A DNA stretch of 64,000 nucleotides from Colwellia psychrerythraea 34H (GTDB lineage Bacteria > Pseudomonadota > Gammaproteobacteria > Enterobacterales > Alteromonadaceae): the NCBI RefSeq assembly GCF_000012325.1, contig NC_003910.7, positions 2,852,001 to 2,916,000 of the forward strand, in the 5' to 3' direction. The translations under genes were made by a program, and so were the position numbers. A model generated the notes under the pieces. The model worked only from the letters and a program-made list of their open reading frames with translations, ran no database searches and was not told the origin of the DNA. Position 1 is the first letter of the stretch. Every line of letters begins with the position of its first letter. This document shows, in pieces, positions 39,253 through 48,946 of this stretch.

Positions 39253-41046
39253 ATGAATTTATACCAAGCAAGCTTTTTAAACGCTGTACGTCAGTTCCCT
39301 GATAATACCGCATTGTATACCGAAGATAGCAACGGTAAAGCCAATAGTGCACAAGTAAAAAAATTTACTTATCGAATGTTATTTGAATTAAGCCAGCGTT
39401 GGGGAAATTATATTGCTCACCTCACTAATAAACATAACAAAGAACAGCAACCCGTTGCCATTTATGGTGGGAGACAATGGCAGATGTATGCTGGCATATT
39501 AGCGATTTTAAGCACCAATAACGCCTATGTTCCGCTTAATAATAAACAGCCCGCCAATCGTATAAGCAAAGTATTGTCACAAATCGATAGCCAAGTGCTG
39601 CTTGTTGCTGAAAATGAAGACCCGTCTGAATTATTACAATTAACTGAATCTTCTTTACTCGTCATTTACTTAGGCGCTGATACTCCCTTATGGTTAACAA
39701 AAAACTGGCATCACCAATGTTTTAACATTGACGAAATTGATGTCGCAGTGGCTGCGACAATGTGCTCTTCTTCGACTCCAATACCATTATCTACACTAGC
39801 AAATAGTTCTACCCTATTATCAGAGCAATTGAACGACGCTGATTTCAAGCTAAATACAACGAACCAATATGCCTATATTTTATTTACGTCTGGTAGTAGT
39901 GGAGCCCCTAAAGGTATTGCCGTTAGCCATGAAAACATTGTCAGTCACCTTGGTAGACTCGATGAATTATTACACTTAACAGCAACGGACAAAGTGAGTC
40001 AATTTTTTGAATTATCTTTTGATCTCTCTGTACATGACATGTTCAGTTGCTGGAGCAAAGGTGCTGCTCTTTATGTTATCCCGAGTGAACAGCTCATGTG
40101 TCCGATAGCATTTATAAAACAACACCAATTAACCGTGTTTTCAGGCGTTGCTTCCGTGCTTTCATTTATGGATAGACTCAGCTTACTCAAATTACAACAA
40201 CTGCCCCATCTAAGAGTTAGTTGCTTTGGTGGTGAAAAGTTATTAACCAACCAAGCCCTTAAATGGCAACGATGTGCTCATAATAGCCGCGTGATAAATA
40301 TTTATGGTCCAACTGAGTGCACCATTACAGTTACCTATTATGAATTGAGCGATAGCCAAACCATCAAATCCGCCTCAGTGCCTATTGGTAAAGCCCTACC
40401 TGGCTTATCTGCGATATTAGTCACCGATAATAAAAAAATCACCTCAGCCAATACCTTAGCCGAATTGTACTTAGCTGGCGATCAGCTTGTTGACGGTTAC
40501 TTTCAAGATGCCGAGAAAACACAACAAGCTTTTATTACCTTAACTACCTTAAATTCCAACGTAGCAGAAGCATCTATACGCTATTACCGAACGGGTGACA
40601 TTGTCTATTACGACGAACAGCAAAACATCGTTTTTCACGGCCGTAATGATCATCAATTCAAAATATCTGGACACAGGGTTGAAGCGGCAGAAATTGAAGA
40701 CGCTATTGTTAACTTTTCAAACGACATAACTTGGTGCGTAGTTTCAACACAAACCGAAATCGCGGGTAACACAAAAATCATGGCTTTTATCGAGACAGCA
40801 CTGATATCAAACCCTGCTCAGCACTCAGACGATTCAAATCAGCAAATGATTAGTCAATTAAGAAAACATTGCTTACAGCATTTACCTGCTTACATGGTGC
40901 CTGATGAATTTAACCTCTACGCCTGCTTGCCCCGCAATATCAGCGGAAAAGTAGATATCAAGGCGCTGCTTAATAATGACGAACAAGCATCTGCCACTAA
41001 CAAGACCAGTAATCAATTATCTCCCAAAGAGGCTACACCATGTTAA
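39253..41046 (+). CDS. amino-acid adenylating enzyme (AlmE/DltA-like)
   Basis: A 597-residue ANL-superfamily adenylation enzyme. Core motifs in order: AYILFTSGSSGAPKGIAVSH (A3, about 210-230), FDLSVHDMF (A4, about 256), NIYGPTECT (A5, about 350), YYRTGD (A7, about 445), GRNDHQFKISGHRVE (A8) and the catalytic Lys in NISGKVD (A10, about 566). The A4 Asp is the residue that binds the substrate alpha-amino group in NRPS domains and DltA, so an amino acid is the likely substrate. It overlaps the carrier-protein gene by seven bases. With its neighbours it matches V. cholerae AlmE, which activates glycine. Confidence 0.85.
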   Translation: MNLYQASFLNAVRQFPDNTALYTEDSNGKANSAQVKKFTYRMLFELSQRWGNYIAHLTNKHNKEQQPVAIYGGRQWQMYAGILAILSTNNAYVPLNNKQPANRISKVLSQIDSQVLLVAENEDPSELLQLTESSLLVIYLGADTPLWLTKNWHHQCFNIDEIDVAVAATMCSSSTPIPLSTLANSSTLLSEQLNDADFKLNTTNQYAYILFTSGSSGAPKGIAVSHENIVSHLGRLDELLHLTATDKVSQFFELSFDLSVHDMFSCWSKGAALYVIPSEQLMCPIAFIKQHQLTVFSGVASVLSFMDRLSLLKLQQLPHLRVSCFGGEKLLTNQALKWQRCAHNSRVINIYGPTECTITVTYYELSDSQTIKSASVPIGKALPGLSAILVTDNKKITSANTLAELYLAGDQLVDGYFQDAEKTQQAFITLTTLNSNVAEASIRYYRTGDIVYYDEQQNIVFHGRNDHQFKISGHRVEAAEIEDAIVNFSNDITWCVVSTQTEIAGNTKIMAFIETALISNPAQHSDDSNQQMISQLRKHCLQHLPAYMVPDEFNLYACLPRNISGKVDIKALLNNDEQASATNKTSNQLSPKEATPC

Positions 41047-41270
41047 TACAGCAAAGCATTATTCATTTTATCGAAGAAAAGTCTCATTGCCCCTTAACTG
41101 ATTTAACCGATCATTTACTCGGCACGATAAAGTCATTTGATTTTATGATGTTAATACTTGAACTTGAGCAAAAATTCAATTTGAAGTTGCCTTTTGAACA
41201 AGCGTTATCAGCCAACTTAAAACAAATAGATCAGTTCATTAGCTGGGTTGAACGTCACCATGACAGTTAA
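41040..41270 (+). CDS. acyl/aminoacyl carrier protein (AlmF/DltC-like)
   Basis: A 76-residue carrier protein. S32 in GTIKSFDFMML is in the position of the phosphopantetheine-bearing Ser (normally DSL/DSF) and is followed by the usual helix LILELEQKFNLKLP. The motif lacks the Asp before Ser, having Lys instead, which is unusual. It would carry the amino acid activated by the upstream enzyme and present it to the downstream transferase. The ATG overlaps the upstream end and its own end overlaps the next gene, a sign of coupled translation. Confidence 0.85.
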   Translation: MLIQQSIIHFIEEKSHCPLTDLTDHLLGTIKSFDFMMLILELEQKFNLKLPFEQALSANLKQIDQFISWVERHHDS

Positions 41271-42180
41271 CAATTCAGAGAAATTAGAGTCTAGTGTTAT
41301 GGAAAGTGTGCCGCTAATGTCATTTAAACAAAAGTCACTCAGTAAGTTATTGAGATTACTGCTTGCAGGTTTAACCAAGCTAACAAGAAATAAGCGTAAA
41401 ACGCTGATCAAACATATCGGCAAAACCCTATTATATTTTGCTAAAAAAACACGAGTGAGAGCGATAAAGAACATTACTAAGGCAATGCCCGAACTGAGTA
41501 TGAAAGAAGCCACCAATTTAGCGTTCGATGCTTATGGTAATTGCGCCTTCGGCGTGGCTGAATCTTTTTGGCTTTGTGAGGTTGAACCTGACATTTTCTG
41601 TGACGAGGATACTTTACGTATTTTACAATCAGGTCAAGGGGCGTGTATTGCAACTATGCATTTGGGTTGTTATGAAGCAGTGCCATTAGCAGTAGCCAAG
41701 TTTGCTAAAGAATCTGTTACCTTAACCAATATTCCGCGCTTCTTAGCAGACTCAATGGACTTTTATTCTGCCGTTAATATTACCGCTATCAATAAAAATT
41801 CAAGCAGTGCATTTAGTGAGCTATTAAAAATGTCAGGTGGTAATGCTTATCTTTCTTTGCATTGTGATCTTTATGCAAACCAAACAGACGTAACCTTCTT
41901 TGGTCAAGAAACTAAGGCGCCCGCAGGTATAGCGTTATTAGCAAAGATGACCAATAAACCTCTCCTGTTAGCTTACGCGGTTTATCAAGGAGACGGACAA
42001 GTACAAGTGTTTTTTGAAACCTTATACCTAAATCCAAACCTAACTAGTCAAGCATCAGAAGAGCAAGAAACTGAACCAACTGTTGAGCAAATAATGGCAA
42101 AAATTTACCGACGGTTTGAGCAAATAATCAAACAATACCCAAATCAATGGTATTGGTCATATAACCGTTGGAAAAATTAA
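41260..42180 (+). CDS. LpxL/HtrB-superfamily acyltransferase, AlmG-like
   Basis: A 306-residue product from ATG 41260; TTG 41248 is an alternative. It carries the superfamily active-site motif HX4E as H134-LGCY-E139 within CIATMHLGCYEAV. It also has HCDLYANQTDVTFFGQETKAPAG, the usual second block, and NQWYWSYNRW at the C-terminus. Late lipid A acyltransferases share this plan and act on the inner leaflet. In V. cholerae the homologous AlmG moves glycine from AlmF to lipid A. Position after E- and F-like genes makes that role likely here. No clear N-terminal signal anchor was seen. Confidence 0.8.
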   Translation: MTVNNSEKLESSVMESVPLMSFKQKSLSKLLRLLLAGLTKLTRNKRKTLIKHIGKTLLYFAKKTRVRAIKNITKAMPELSMKEATNLAFDAYGNCAFGVAESFWLCEVEPDIFCDEDTLRILQSGQGACIATMHLGCYEAVPLAVAKFAKESVTLTNIPRFLADSMDFYSAVNITAINKNSSSAFSELLKMSGGNAYLSLHCDLYANQTDVTFFGQETKAPAGIALLAKMTNKPLLLAYAVYQGDGQVQVFFETLYLNPNLTSQASEEQETEPTVEQIMAKIYRRFEQIIKQYPNQWYWSYNRWKN

Positions 42181-42185
42181 AACTC

Positions 42186-43940
42186 ATGACACAAGTCAGT
42201 AAAACAATAGCAAAACCAAGCGGTAACGCTAACCTATACTCTCGGCTATTCTCTTATTATCGAGTATATAAAAAACTTATCTTTATTGCATTAGCTGGTC
42301 TATGCCTTTTCAGTTTCGTTGATGCCGGTATGATTTATTTTGTTAAACCACTGATTGATCAGGGTTTAAGTAAAGCCGATAGCCACACCCTACAATTAGG
42401 CGCTTTATTAGTTGTAGCTATATTTTTCTTGCGTGGTATCGCAAGTTTTACTTCAAGTTATGCTATTGCGTACATCAGCAGTAAAGTTACTTATCGTATT
42501 CGGCAACAAGCTTTTGACAAACTATTGTATTTACCTCGCACATATTTTGATCTAAATAGTCGCGGCAGCCTTATTTCAAAAATAATTTATGATACCGAGC
42601 AATTATCACAATCTTTTTCAAGTGCAGTGGTTATTGCCATCAGAGAGTCGGTCATCATTCTGGTATTATTTTCTATGATGGTTTACAACAGTTGGCAATT
42701 AACGGCAATATTTTTAGTGATAGTCCCCATTATCGCGCTAATTATTAATAAGGTTTCGAAACGATTCAAAAATATTAGCCATAAACTTCAAAACAGTATG
42801 GGACAAGTAAGTAACAAAACAGAGCAAGCCATTTTGAATCAACAAGAAATTGTTTTACTCGATACTAGAACACAGATAAGCGCACAGTTTGAAAAAACAA
42901 ATAATAATAATCGCCAACAAAATATGAAACTTCAGGCGACAAGTGCCATTAGTAATCCTGTTATTCAGCTTATTGCTTCTTTCGCTATTGCTGCTGTGTT
43001 ATTACTTGCCAGTATTGACCAAGTATTAAATCAACTCACCCCAGGCAGTTTTACCTTAATATTAATTGCCATGGGCTCACTACTTAAGCCACTAAAACAA
43101 CTCAGTAATATCAATCAACAATTACAAAAAGGCTTAATAGCTGCCAAGAGTTTATTTAGTTTTTTAGATCAACAAGAAGAACATGATATCGGCACAAAAC
43201 AATTATCAAAAACGTGCTCAAACATACGCTTTAACAATTTTTCTTTCACCTATCAGGGGAAAACACAGCCCGCACTCTCTAATTTTTCATTGCAGATTAA
43301 AGGCGGAACGAGTGTTGCCTTTGTTGGTGAATCAGGCAGCGGTAAAAGCACTTTAGCCCGCTTATTATTGCGTTTATATCAATCGCCAAAGCAAAGTATT
43401 TTAATTAATGATATTGCCATTGAAGACTATAGCTTAAGCTCCCTTAGAGCACAGTTTGCCTTTGTTTCACAAGATATTGTTTTAATAGATGATACGCTGG
43501 CAAACAATATTAGCTTTGGTTGTAATCGCGATGTAACAGACTCAGAGATTGAACAAGCAGCAATAAATGCTAATGTGATGGCTTTTGCTAAAGAGTTGCC
43601 CTTAGGCTTAAATAGCGAAATAGGTGAAAATGGTCGAAATTTATCTGGTGGACAAAGACAGCGTATAGCCATTGCTCGTGCTATGTTGCGCGATGCGAGC
43701 ATTATCGTATTAGATGAAGCGACATCAGCATTAGATAATCACAGTGAAAAACATATCCAACAGGCCTTAACGCGCTTAACTCAGCATAAAACAGTGCTGA
43801 TCATTGCCCATAAATTATCAAGCATTCAACATGTTGATGAAATTATCGTCATCAATAAGGGTAGATTGATAGAACAAGGAAATCATAAAACCTTACAGGC
43901 TAAAGCAGGTTATTATCAATCGCTATATCAAAGTCAATAA
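42186..43940 (+). CDS. MsbA-like lipid ABC exporter (fused TMD-NBD)
   Basis: A 584-residue half-transporter; ATG 42186 is preferred over TTG 42168 inside the previous gene. Six membrane helices lie in the first 310 residues. The nucleotide-binding domain has Walker A VAFVGESGSGKSTLARLL (about 381), Q-loop FVSQDIVLID, signature LSGGQRQRIAIARAM (about 484) and Walker B IIVLDEATSALD. It resembles MsbA in length and plan. As the last gene of the almEFG-like operon it could flip the modified lipid A or a lipid intermediate. It might simply be a second MsbA; the chromosomal msbA is not in this window. Confidence 0.85.
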   Translation: MTQVSKTIAKPSGNANLYSRLFSYYRVYKKLIFIALAGLCLFSFVDAGMIYFVKPLIDQGLSKADSHTLQLGALLVVAIFFLRGIASFTSSYAIAYISSKVTYRIRQQAFDKLLYLPRTYFDLNSRGSLISKIIYDTEQLSQSFSSAVVIAIRESVIILVLFSMMVYNSWQLTAIFLVIVPIIALIINKVSKRFKNISHKLQNSMGQVSNKTEQAILNQQEIVLLDTRTQISAQFEKTNNNNRQQNMKLQATSAISNPVIQLIASFAIAAVLLLASIDQVLNQLTPGSFTLILIAMGSLLKPLKQLSNINQQLQKGLIAAKSLFSFLDQQEEHDIGTKQLSKTCSNIRFNNFSFTYQGKTQPALSNFSLQIKGGTSVAFVGESGSGKSTLARLLLRLYQSPKQSILINDIAIEDYSLSSLRAQFAFVSQDIVLIDDTLANNISFGCNRDVTDSEIEQAAINANVMAFAKELPLGLNSEIGENGRNLSGGQRQRIAIARAMLRDASIIVLDEATSALDNHSEKHIQQALTRLTQHKTVLIIAHKLSSIQHVDEIIVINKGRLIEQGNHKTLQAKAGYYQSLYQSQ

Positions 43941-43947
43941 ATTAGGT

Positions 43948-44307
43948 TTATTGAATAAAATCTAAGTGCCGTTGATAAAAATCACCTAACAAGGGTACTT
44001 TGTATTCTTTTCCTTGAATAGCAGCATAAATACCTACTATCCAGCCTAAAAAGACACCTATGTTTAGTACCCATCCCACTAAAGGGATCAATGAAAGGAT
44101 TGCGCCGGTGATAATGAGACCTAACGATTGACGTAAATGAAAGCTTGCTAATGATGATTGGTGCTTATCATAAATAATCAGCGCAACTATCCAGCCAATT
44201 AGAGTAAAGTAGCTTATCACAGCCACCAAAACAGCCATTCTATAACGCTCAGCTAGACTCAGTTTTCGCTCAAAAATATTGTCATAATCACTTGGGATAT
44301 TTGGCAT
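43948..44307 (-). CDS. DUF4870 (Tic20-like) small membrane protein
   Basis: A 119-residue protein with four hydrophobic segments (about 24-46, 58-70, 72-88 and 89-102). It has the DUF4870 pattern HLRQSLGLIITGAILSLIP followed by GWVLNIGVFLGWIVGIYAA. Function unknown. It converges with the exporter gene with only seven bases between the stops, so the two transcripts must overlap or terminate inside each other. Confidence 0.8.
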   Translation of the reverse strand: MPNIPSDYDNIFERKLSLAERYRMAVLVAVISYFTLIGWIVALIIYDKHQSSLASFHLRQSLGLIITGAILSLIPLVGWVLNIGVFLGWIVGIYAAIQGKEYKVPLLGDFYQRHLDFIQ

Positions 44308-44516
44308 AACAGGTTCTCCATTTATAATGTTACGTAAAAATCCGCCTAAGTAATGAGTGCTATTCCTACATAAAATAAAGATAAAGTTTAACTTAGGCTT
44401 ACTTTAAACTTAGAAGATATAACGCCACTCGACAAGGTAAATATCTTCCCTGATCCCTAGACTACTGGTTAAATGTTTCAATTATATGAATAAAGGTAAT
44501 GAAAAATATTTTATGA

Positions 44517-46781
44517 TTAATTTTTCAAAATTTGGAGGAACTGTTGATAATGTTGCTGCATAGTTAATGCTAATTTATCTTGGTCATTGGTCGATAGCGT
44601 TTGATAACACAGGGTATTATAACTGGTGCTCAATCGAGTAAAGGCAATGGCTAACTCTGGATACTGAGCTCTTACCTGTTTTGCAAAATCATTAACTGTC
44701 ATTCCTGCCGGTTTTTCCATGCCCTGCTTTGCTAATTGAGCCAACGCTTTTTGATAAACTAGCTGCCACTTAGATAATACTTGCTGTTTTTTCTTAGTGC
44801 GATTTAACAGATGCAAAAACAACATAAGCGTAGCCATACTGATAATCAATGAAACACCAATAATTAGTGCAAATTTCCACGAAGCCATCTTGCCAAATAG
44901 GTTTTTAAATAAGTTATATTGTTGTTTGGTGGTAAAACCAATAACCCAACGGGTCCATTGGTAATCAAGGGCATCAAATTGTAAACGTAAAGCGTTCAAC
45001 AGCGCACTATTCTTTAATTGATATAAACTGATTAAATTATTATTAAGTGCTGATTGCTGCTGTAGAAGTTCAGACGACCAACCAGAATTAACGCGCTGGG
45101 GATCTACTGCACTCGTTGGGTCAATACGAAGCCAGCCCTTATCTGCTACCCAAATTTCAGACCAAGCATGCGCATCATATTGGTATACGCTCAAGTGCCC
45201 TATTGAGTTTGATTGTTGTGCATCCTCACCATTATATTCGCCGCCTAAATAGCCCGTAACCATACGTGAAGGAACACCTGAAGCGCGCATTAAAAAGGTA
45301 AAAGCACTAGCATAATGAACACAAAATCCTGATTGGGTGTCAAAAAAGAATTGGTCCAAGCTGTTATTTTCAAGGAGTGGTGGTTGTAAGGTATATGAAT
45401 ATTTTTCCTTGTTGATAAATGTTAATACTGCTTGTGCCCTGGCTTGCACATCAGCGTAGTTGTGCTGTAATTGCAGAGCAAACTGCTCTAGCCTTGGATT
45501 ACTCCCCGCAGGAAAACGCAAGTTAACCTGCTTACTTTTTTGTGATAGCTCAAGGGCTAATGGCGCAGTTAAATAGCTAGTTAATTGATAAGATTTAGCT
45601 TGGCTAATAATTCTTGTGCTGCGAAAGGTGAAGCCAGCTTGAGCATTGATGCCACTTTTGTCACCTGCGACAACTGCCGGCGTTAATGCAAATAGATATT
45701 TCTGATAACTCGGCTCTACAATAACTTGATAATTTAAGGGCAAAACATATGTTGTGCTCGCATCAAACGTTAAAGGTTTATCACTTGAGTTGTTATCTGA
45801 ACTCACCGCTTTATTTGATGGTGTTGTTCTCGACGCCTTTTGTCTACTCCACTGTTTACCGTCGTAATCTTCTAACACCATTGCACGCCAATATAACTGT
45901 GAATAAGCAGGCACTTTTTGGCGGCCAAAATCAGCGCGAAAGGCCAATTTAGTAGAACGCGTTAAATTGGCGATATCACCAGGTTTAACAGTGTCAGACA
46001 AACCAGTTTCAGCTGACTTTGCCATTGGGACTTGCCAAAAAGGTGATAACCGAGGAAACACTAAAAAGAGTACAACAGCCAATAAAGTGCTCTGCCCCAA
46101 TAAAATAGCCACAACTTTTATATTCGTTGCGAAAGTTTTCTCCCATGAGAAAAGTTGTAACAACACCGCTAAATTGATAACCAATAAGATGAAAGTTATA
46201 AGGGTAAAAGCTAAATCTTGCCTAAAAATAAGCGAAGAGGCCAGCACAAATAATCCCAAAAGTAATAGTTGATAAAAATCACTTCGGGCTTTTAATTCAA
46301 AGGCTTTGAGTACATAAGAAAAACAAAGTAAATGCAGCATACTTGTAAGTATGCCTACTTCTTTTGCCGTAATCGCAATGGCTAAGCAGCCCAATAAGGC
46401 AAAAATTCCGAGTAATATAGGTGCAACATTGAAGGCCCGTTGCCTATTATGATGCGTGTTTAGGTCATTATTGTGGCGACGATTAGGATATTTACCAGTA
46501 CTTTTGTTATTACTCGCTTTAACTCGGTGTCGGTTTTGATGTAATAAAAGTGCCTGCCATACAAGTGACAATGAAATAATCGCTAGCATCCAAGTACTTA
46601 ATTCTAAGGCGATAACTGCAATGTTTAAACATTGGCATAACCAGAGTAACCAAGCATTTTTTCTGCTTAAGCTAAAGTTTATTGTCGTTTTATTCTTGCC
46701 TTTACCCAGATAGCCCGAGGATGGCTGAGTATTTTTCATCTTGAAGAAATTCATGAATATAATGCCAGTGCTGTTAAACAA
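44517..46781 (-). CDS. TgpA-type membrane transglutaminase-like protease (DUF3488-TGc-DUF4129)
   Basis: A protein of up to 754 residues; the start may be one of the ATG codons at 46781, 46754 or 46739, all near the end of the upstream DUF58 gene. About six N-terminal membrane helices (DUF3488) are followed by a periplasmic transglutaminase core. Its triad is Cys in SGFCVHYASAF (about 484), His in HAWSEIW (about 536) and Asp in WLRIDPTSAV (about 553). A further helix and a C-terminal DUF4129 helical domain follow. Pseudomonas TgpA is essential and acts in the envelope. It forms the common trio with DUF58 and MoxR. Confidence 0.92.
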   Translation of the reverse strand: MFNSTGIIFMNFFKMKNTQPSSGYLGKGKNKTTINFSLSRKNAWLLWLCQCLNIAVIALELSTWMLAIISLSLVWQALLLHQNRHRVKASNNKSTGKYPNRRHNNDLNTHHNRQRAFNVAPILLGIFALLGCLAIAITAKEVGILTSMLHLLCFSYVLKAFELKARSDFYQLLLLGLFVLASSLIFRQDLAFTLITFILLVINLAVLLQLFSWEKTFATNIKVVAILLGQSTLLAVVLFLVFPRLSPFWQVPMAKSAETGLSDTVKPGDIANLTRSTKLAFRADFGRQKVPAYSQLYWRAMVLEDYDGKQWSRQKASRTTPSNKAVSSDNNSSDKPLTFDASTTYVLPLNYQVIVEPSYQKYLFALTPAVVAGDKSGINAQAGFTFRSTRIISQAKSYQLTSYLTAPLALELSQKSKQVNLRFPAGSNPRLEQFALQLQHNYADVQARAQAVLTFINKEKYSYTLQPPLLENNSLDQFFFDTQSGFCVHYASAFTFLMRASGVPSRMVTGYLGGEYNGEDAQQSNSIGHLSVYQYDAHAWSEIWVADKGWLRIDPTSAVDPQRVNSGWSSELLQQQSALNNNLISLYQLKNSALLNALRLQFDALDYQWTRWVIGFTTKQQYNLFKNLFGKMASWKFALIIGVSLIISMATLMLFLHLLNRTKKKQQVLSKWQLVYQKALAQLAKQGMEKPAGMTVNDFAKQVRAQYPELAIAFTRLSTSYNTLCYQTLSTNDQDKLALTMQQHYQQFLQILKN

Positions 46782-47773
46782 GCTTGTTGGTGATTATAGC
46801 CAGCGTTAGGTGAGATATTCATTGACTTATTATTGATATCGGTAGAAAGCGCTAACCCAAAATGTTGATTGGTTGCGGTTAATTCATTGACTAGATAACA
46901 CAAATAAGACAATTGCGTTTCTACATCATTACTTGGCATGTCATCAAGTTTTAACCACGTTAATTGACCTTGGCTTGCTTGATAATGTTTAGAATAGTGA
47001 CCTTGCCCTTTGGCTAACTGCTTCCAAGCGGTTCTGGCTCTCGATTCTCCTATGACAAAGCTTTTAAGTTCTGAAAAATCATCGGTACCCACTAAATTAG
47101 ACGTTTGATAACTTTCTATACTCGGTTCGTCTGAATGAGCAGACAACTGATATTGACCGACAATTAAGTTGGCTGGTTTAGGGTAAATAATGGCGAAGTG
47201 GCCAAAATCTAAAAGTGTCTTACTTTTAAAGAAACCTAAAGAATACTCACTAAATACGGTGACTCTACCCAAGTTGTGCTTGCCACGTTTAGATGATTTA
47301 TATGATAAGTTAATTTCTTGACTGCCCTGCGGACATTGGCCGATCTTTTCAACTTGGCTATTTAGTGTGCGATCGGTAAAATGAACATTTATATCATAAT
47401 GCGTTTTTACCGAGCTTATTTGAATAGGAAATTTTAACTCGTCGCCTGCATAACCCAGTTGTTTGGCCATACTATAAAAGCGCAATTGTGAAAAATTATA
47501 AAAGCTATGTAACATCACACTAATAAATAAACTCGCCAGTAAGTAACTAAATAATAAAATGATATTATTTTGATAGTTGGTTCCCAATAAAAAAACCAGC
47601 ACAACAAATCCTAGATACGACAAACCAAAGCGTGTTGGATATATCATGATATTACGGCTGTTTAGTTGATGTTCTTTCCTATTAGGGATCCTGCGAGAAA
47701 GCCAATGCTCAAAGGTTTTATCAACCAGTTTTTTGATTGATTTTGGCAATGAAAATATTGTCATTACTCCCAT
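46751..47773 (-). CDS. DUF58 domain protein
   Basis: A 340-residue protein with two adjacent membrane helices (about 48-88), then a beta-rich region and a von Willebrand-A-like DUF58 domain. The domain contains SNLVGTDDFSELKSF and ARTAWKQLAKGQGHYSKHY, a variant of the usual R-x-Y-x-x-GD-x-x-R-x-IHWK motif. The protein is membrane-bound and thought to act with a MoxR ATPase in assembling or modifying envelope complexes. It lies nine bases after moxR and overlaps the transglutaminase gene. Confidence 0.9.
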   Translation of the reverse strand: MGVMTIFSLPKSIKKLVDKTFEHWLSRRIPNRKEHQLNSRNIMIYPTRFGLSYLGFVVLVFLLGTNYQNNIILLFSYLLASLFISVMLHSFYNFSQLRFYSMAKQLGYAGDELKFPIQISSVKTHYDINVHFTDRTLNSQVEKIGQCPQGSQEINLSYKSSKRGKHNLGRVTVFSEYSLGFFKSKTLLDFGHFAIIYPKPANLIVGQYQLSAHSDEPSIESYQTSNLVGTDDFSELKSFVIGESRARTAWKQLAKGQGHYSKHYQASQGQLTWLKLDDMPSNDVETQLSYLCYLVNELTATNQHFGLALSTDINNKSMNISPNAGYNHQQACLTALALYS

Positions 47774-47782
47774 AAGTAGACC

Positions 47783-48835
47783 TTATGAATAACCAAGGGG
47801 GTTTAACACATCAACACAGTTAAGTATTTGATTCGCCACACTAGCGCTATCAACCTGATTCGACCCTATTTTTTGGTTCGGTTGCATTTCTAATCTGTGC
47901 TGACAGACAACATAAAATACTGCTTGCACATCATCAGGTAAAACATAATCACGATTATCAATAAAAGCCATTGCTTTAGCCGCTTGTAATAATGCTTTTG
48001 ATGCTCTTGGTGATAACGGTTTACAGTTAATTTCAGGCGAATTATCCCATGCGGTGTTTGCAACATTAGCTTGACCACTATAAGCACGTCTACTGACATG
48101 ACTTAAGGCAATAACATAATCAAGCACATCATTTGATACGTTAACCTGAGTTACTGCTTCTTGTATGGCAATAAGCTCTTCTTGTTCGATCATCGCCTCG
48201 TTATCTACCTTCACATTTTTTGATGTTTGATTTGTTCGCTGACTCATATTCAATAAAATCTGCTTTTCAGCTTTTAAGTCTGGGAAACCCAAAGATAATC
48301 GCATCATAAATCGATCTAGTTGCGACTCAGGTAAGGGATAAGTTCCAGCATGAAAGAGTGGGTTTTGAGTAGCAATCACAAAAAATGGCGTAGGTAATTC
48401 ATGGGTAATACCATCGATACTGACTTGTTGTTCGGCCATGGCTTCAAGCAGTGCGCTCTGTGTTTTTGGACTCGCTCGGTTTATTTCATCAGCAAGTACC
48501 ACTTGATTAAATATCGGACCTTTGTGAAGTTCGAAGCGATTAGTCTCTTTATCAAAAATTGAAAAACCGACAACATCAGCCGGTAATAAATCATTGGTAA
48601 ATTGGGTGCGCTGATAACTTAAACCCAGTGTGGTTGCTAATACATGAGCCAGTGTGGTTTTACCCATACCGGGTAAATCCTCTATTAATAAATGCCCTTG
48701 GGCAAGTAAACAGGCAAGCGCTAAACGACACTCTTTGGGTTTACCTAATACTACGGTTTCAATTTTATGTAAAATGGCATTAATGGACTGCTGGCTAGCT
48801 TGGATTTGATCGATAACGGGCGGCGTTTGAAGCAT
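47783..48835 (-). CDS. MoxR-family AAA+ ATPase
   Basis: A 350-residue chaperone-like ATPase. Walker A is LIEDLPGMGKTTLAHVLA (about 53-70), Walker B with sensor is VVLADEINRASPKTQSALLEAM, and the PLPESQLDRFMMRL arginine finger region is intact. The lid has SPRASKALLQAAKAMAF. MoxR proteins remodel partners encoded next door, here DUF58 and the transglutaminase. The ATG follows directly on the seven-T tract of the aroG terminator, with no ribosome-binding site visible, which suggests a very short leader. Confidence 0.93.
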   Translation of the reverse strand: MLQTPPVIDQIQASQQSINAILHKIETVVLGKPKECRLALACLLAQGHLLIEDLPGMGKTTLAHVLATTLGLSYQRTQFTNDLLPADVVGFSIFDKETNRFELHKGPIFNQVVLADEINRASPKTQSALLEAMAEQQVSIDGITHELPTPFFVIATQNPLFHAGTYPLPESQLDRFMMRLSLGFPDLKAEKQILLNMSQRTNQTSKNVKVDNEAMIEQEELIAIQEAVTQVNVSNDVLDYVIALSHVSRRAYSGQANVANTAWDNSPEINCKPLSPRASKALLQAAKAMAFIDNRDYVLPDDVQAVFYVVCQHRLEMQPNQKIGSNQVDSASVANQILNCVDVLNPLGYS

Positions 48836-48875
48836 AAAAAAACGTCTAATTATAAAGAGTTAATTAGACGTTTTA
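48836..48875 (-). terminator. terminator of aroG abutting the moxR start codon
   Basis: On the minus strand AAAACGTCTAATTA and TAATTAGACG form the stem, followed by seven T and then the moxR ATG. A TATAAT lies in its right arm (48849-48854, minus strand), so the same DNA may also be the moxR promoter. Confidence 0.8.
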
Positions 48876-48946
48876 TCATGAATGAAGAATAAAGGGAATT
48901 GTTAGCCCTTATTAGCTTAAATTAGTGGGACTTAAGTTAGCGTCGC

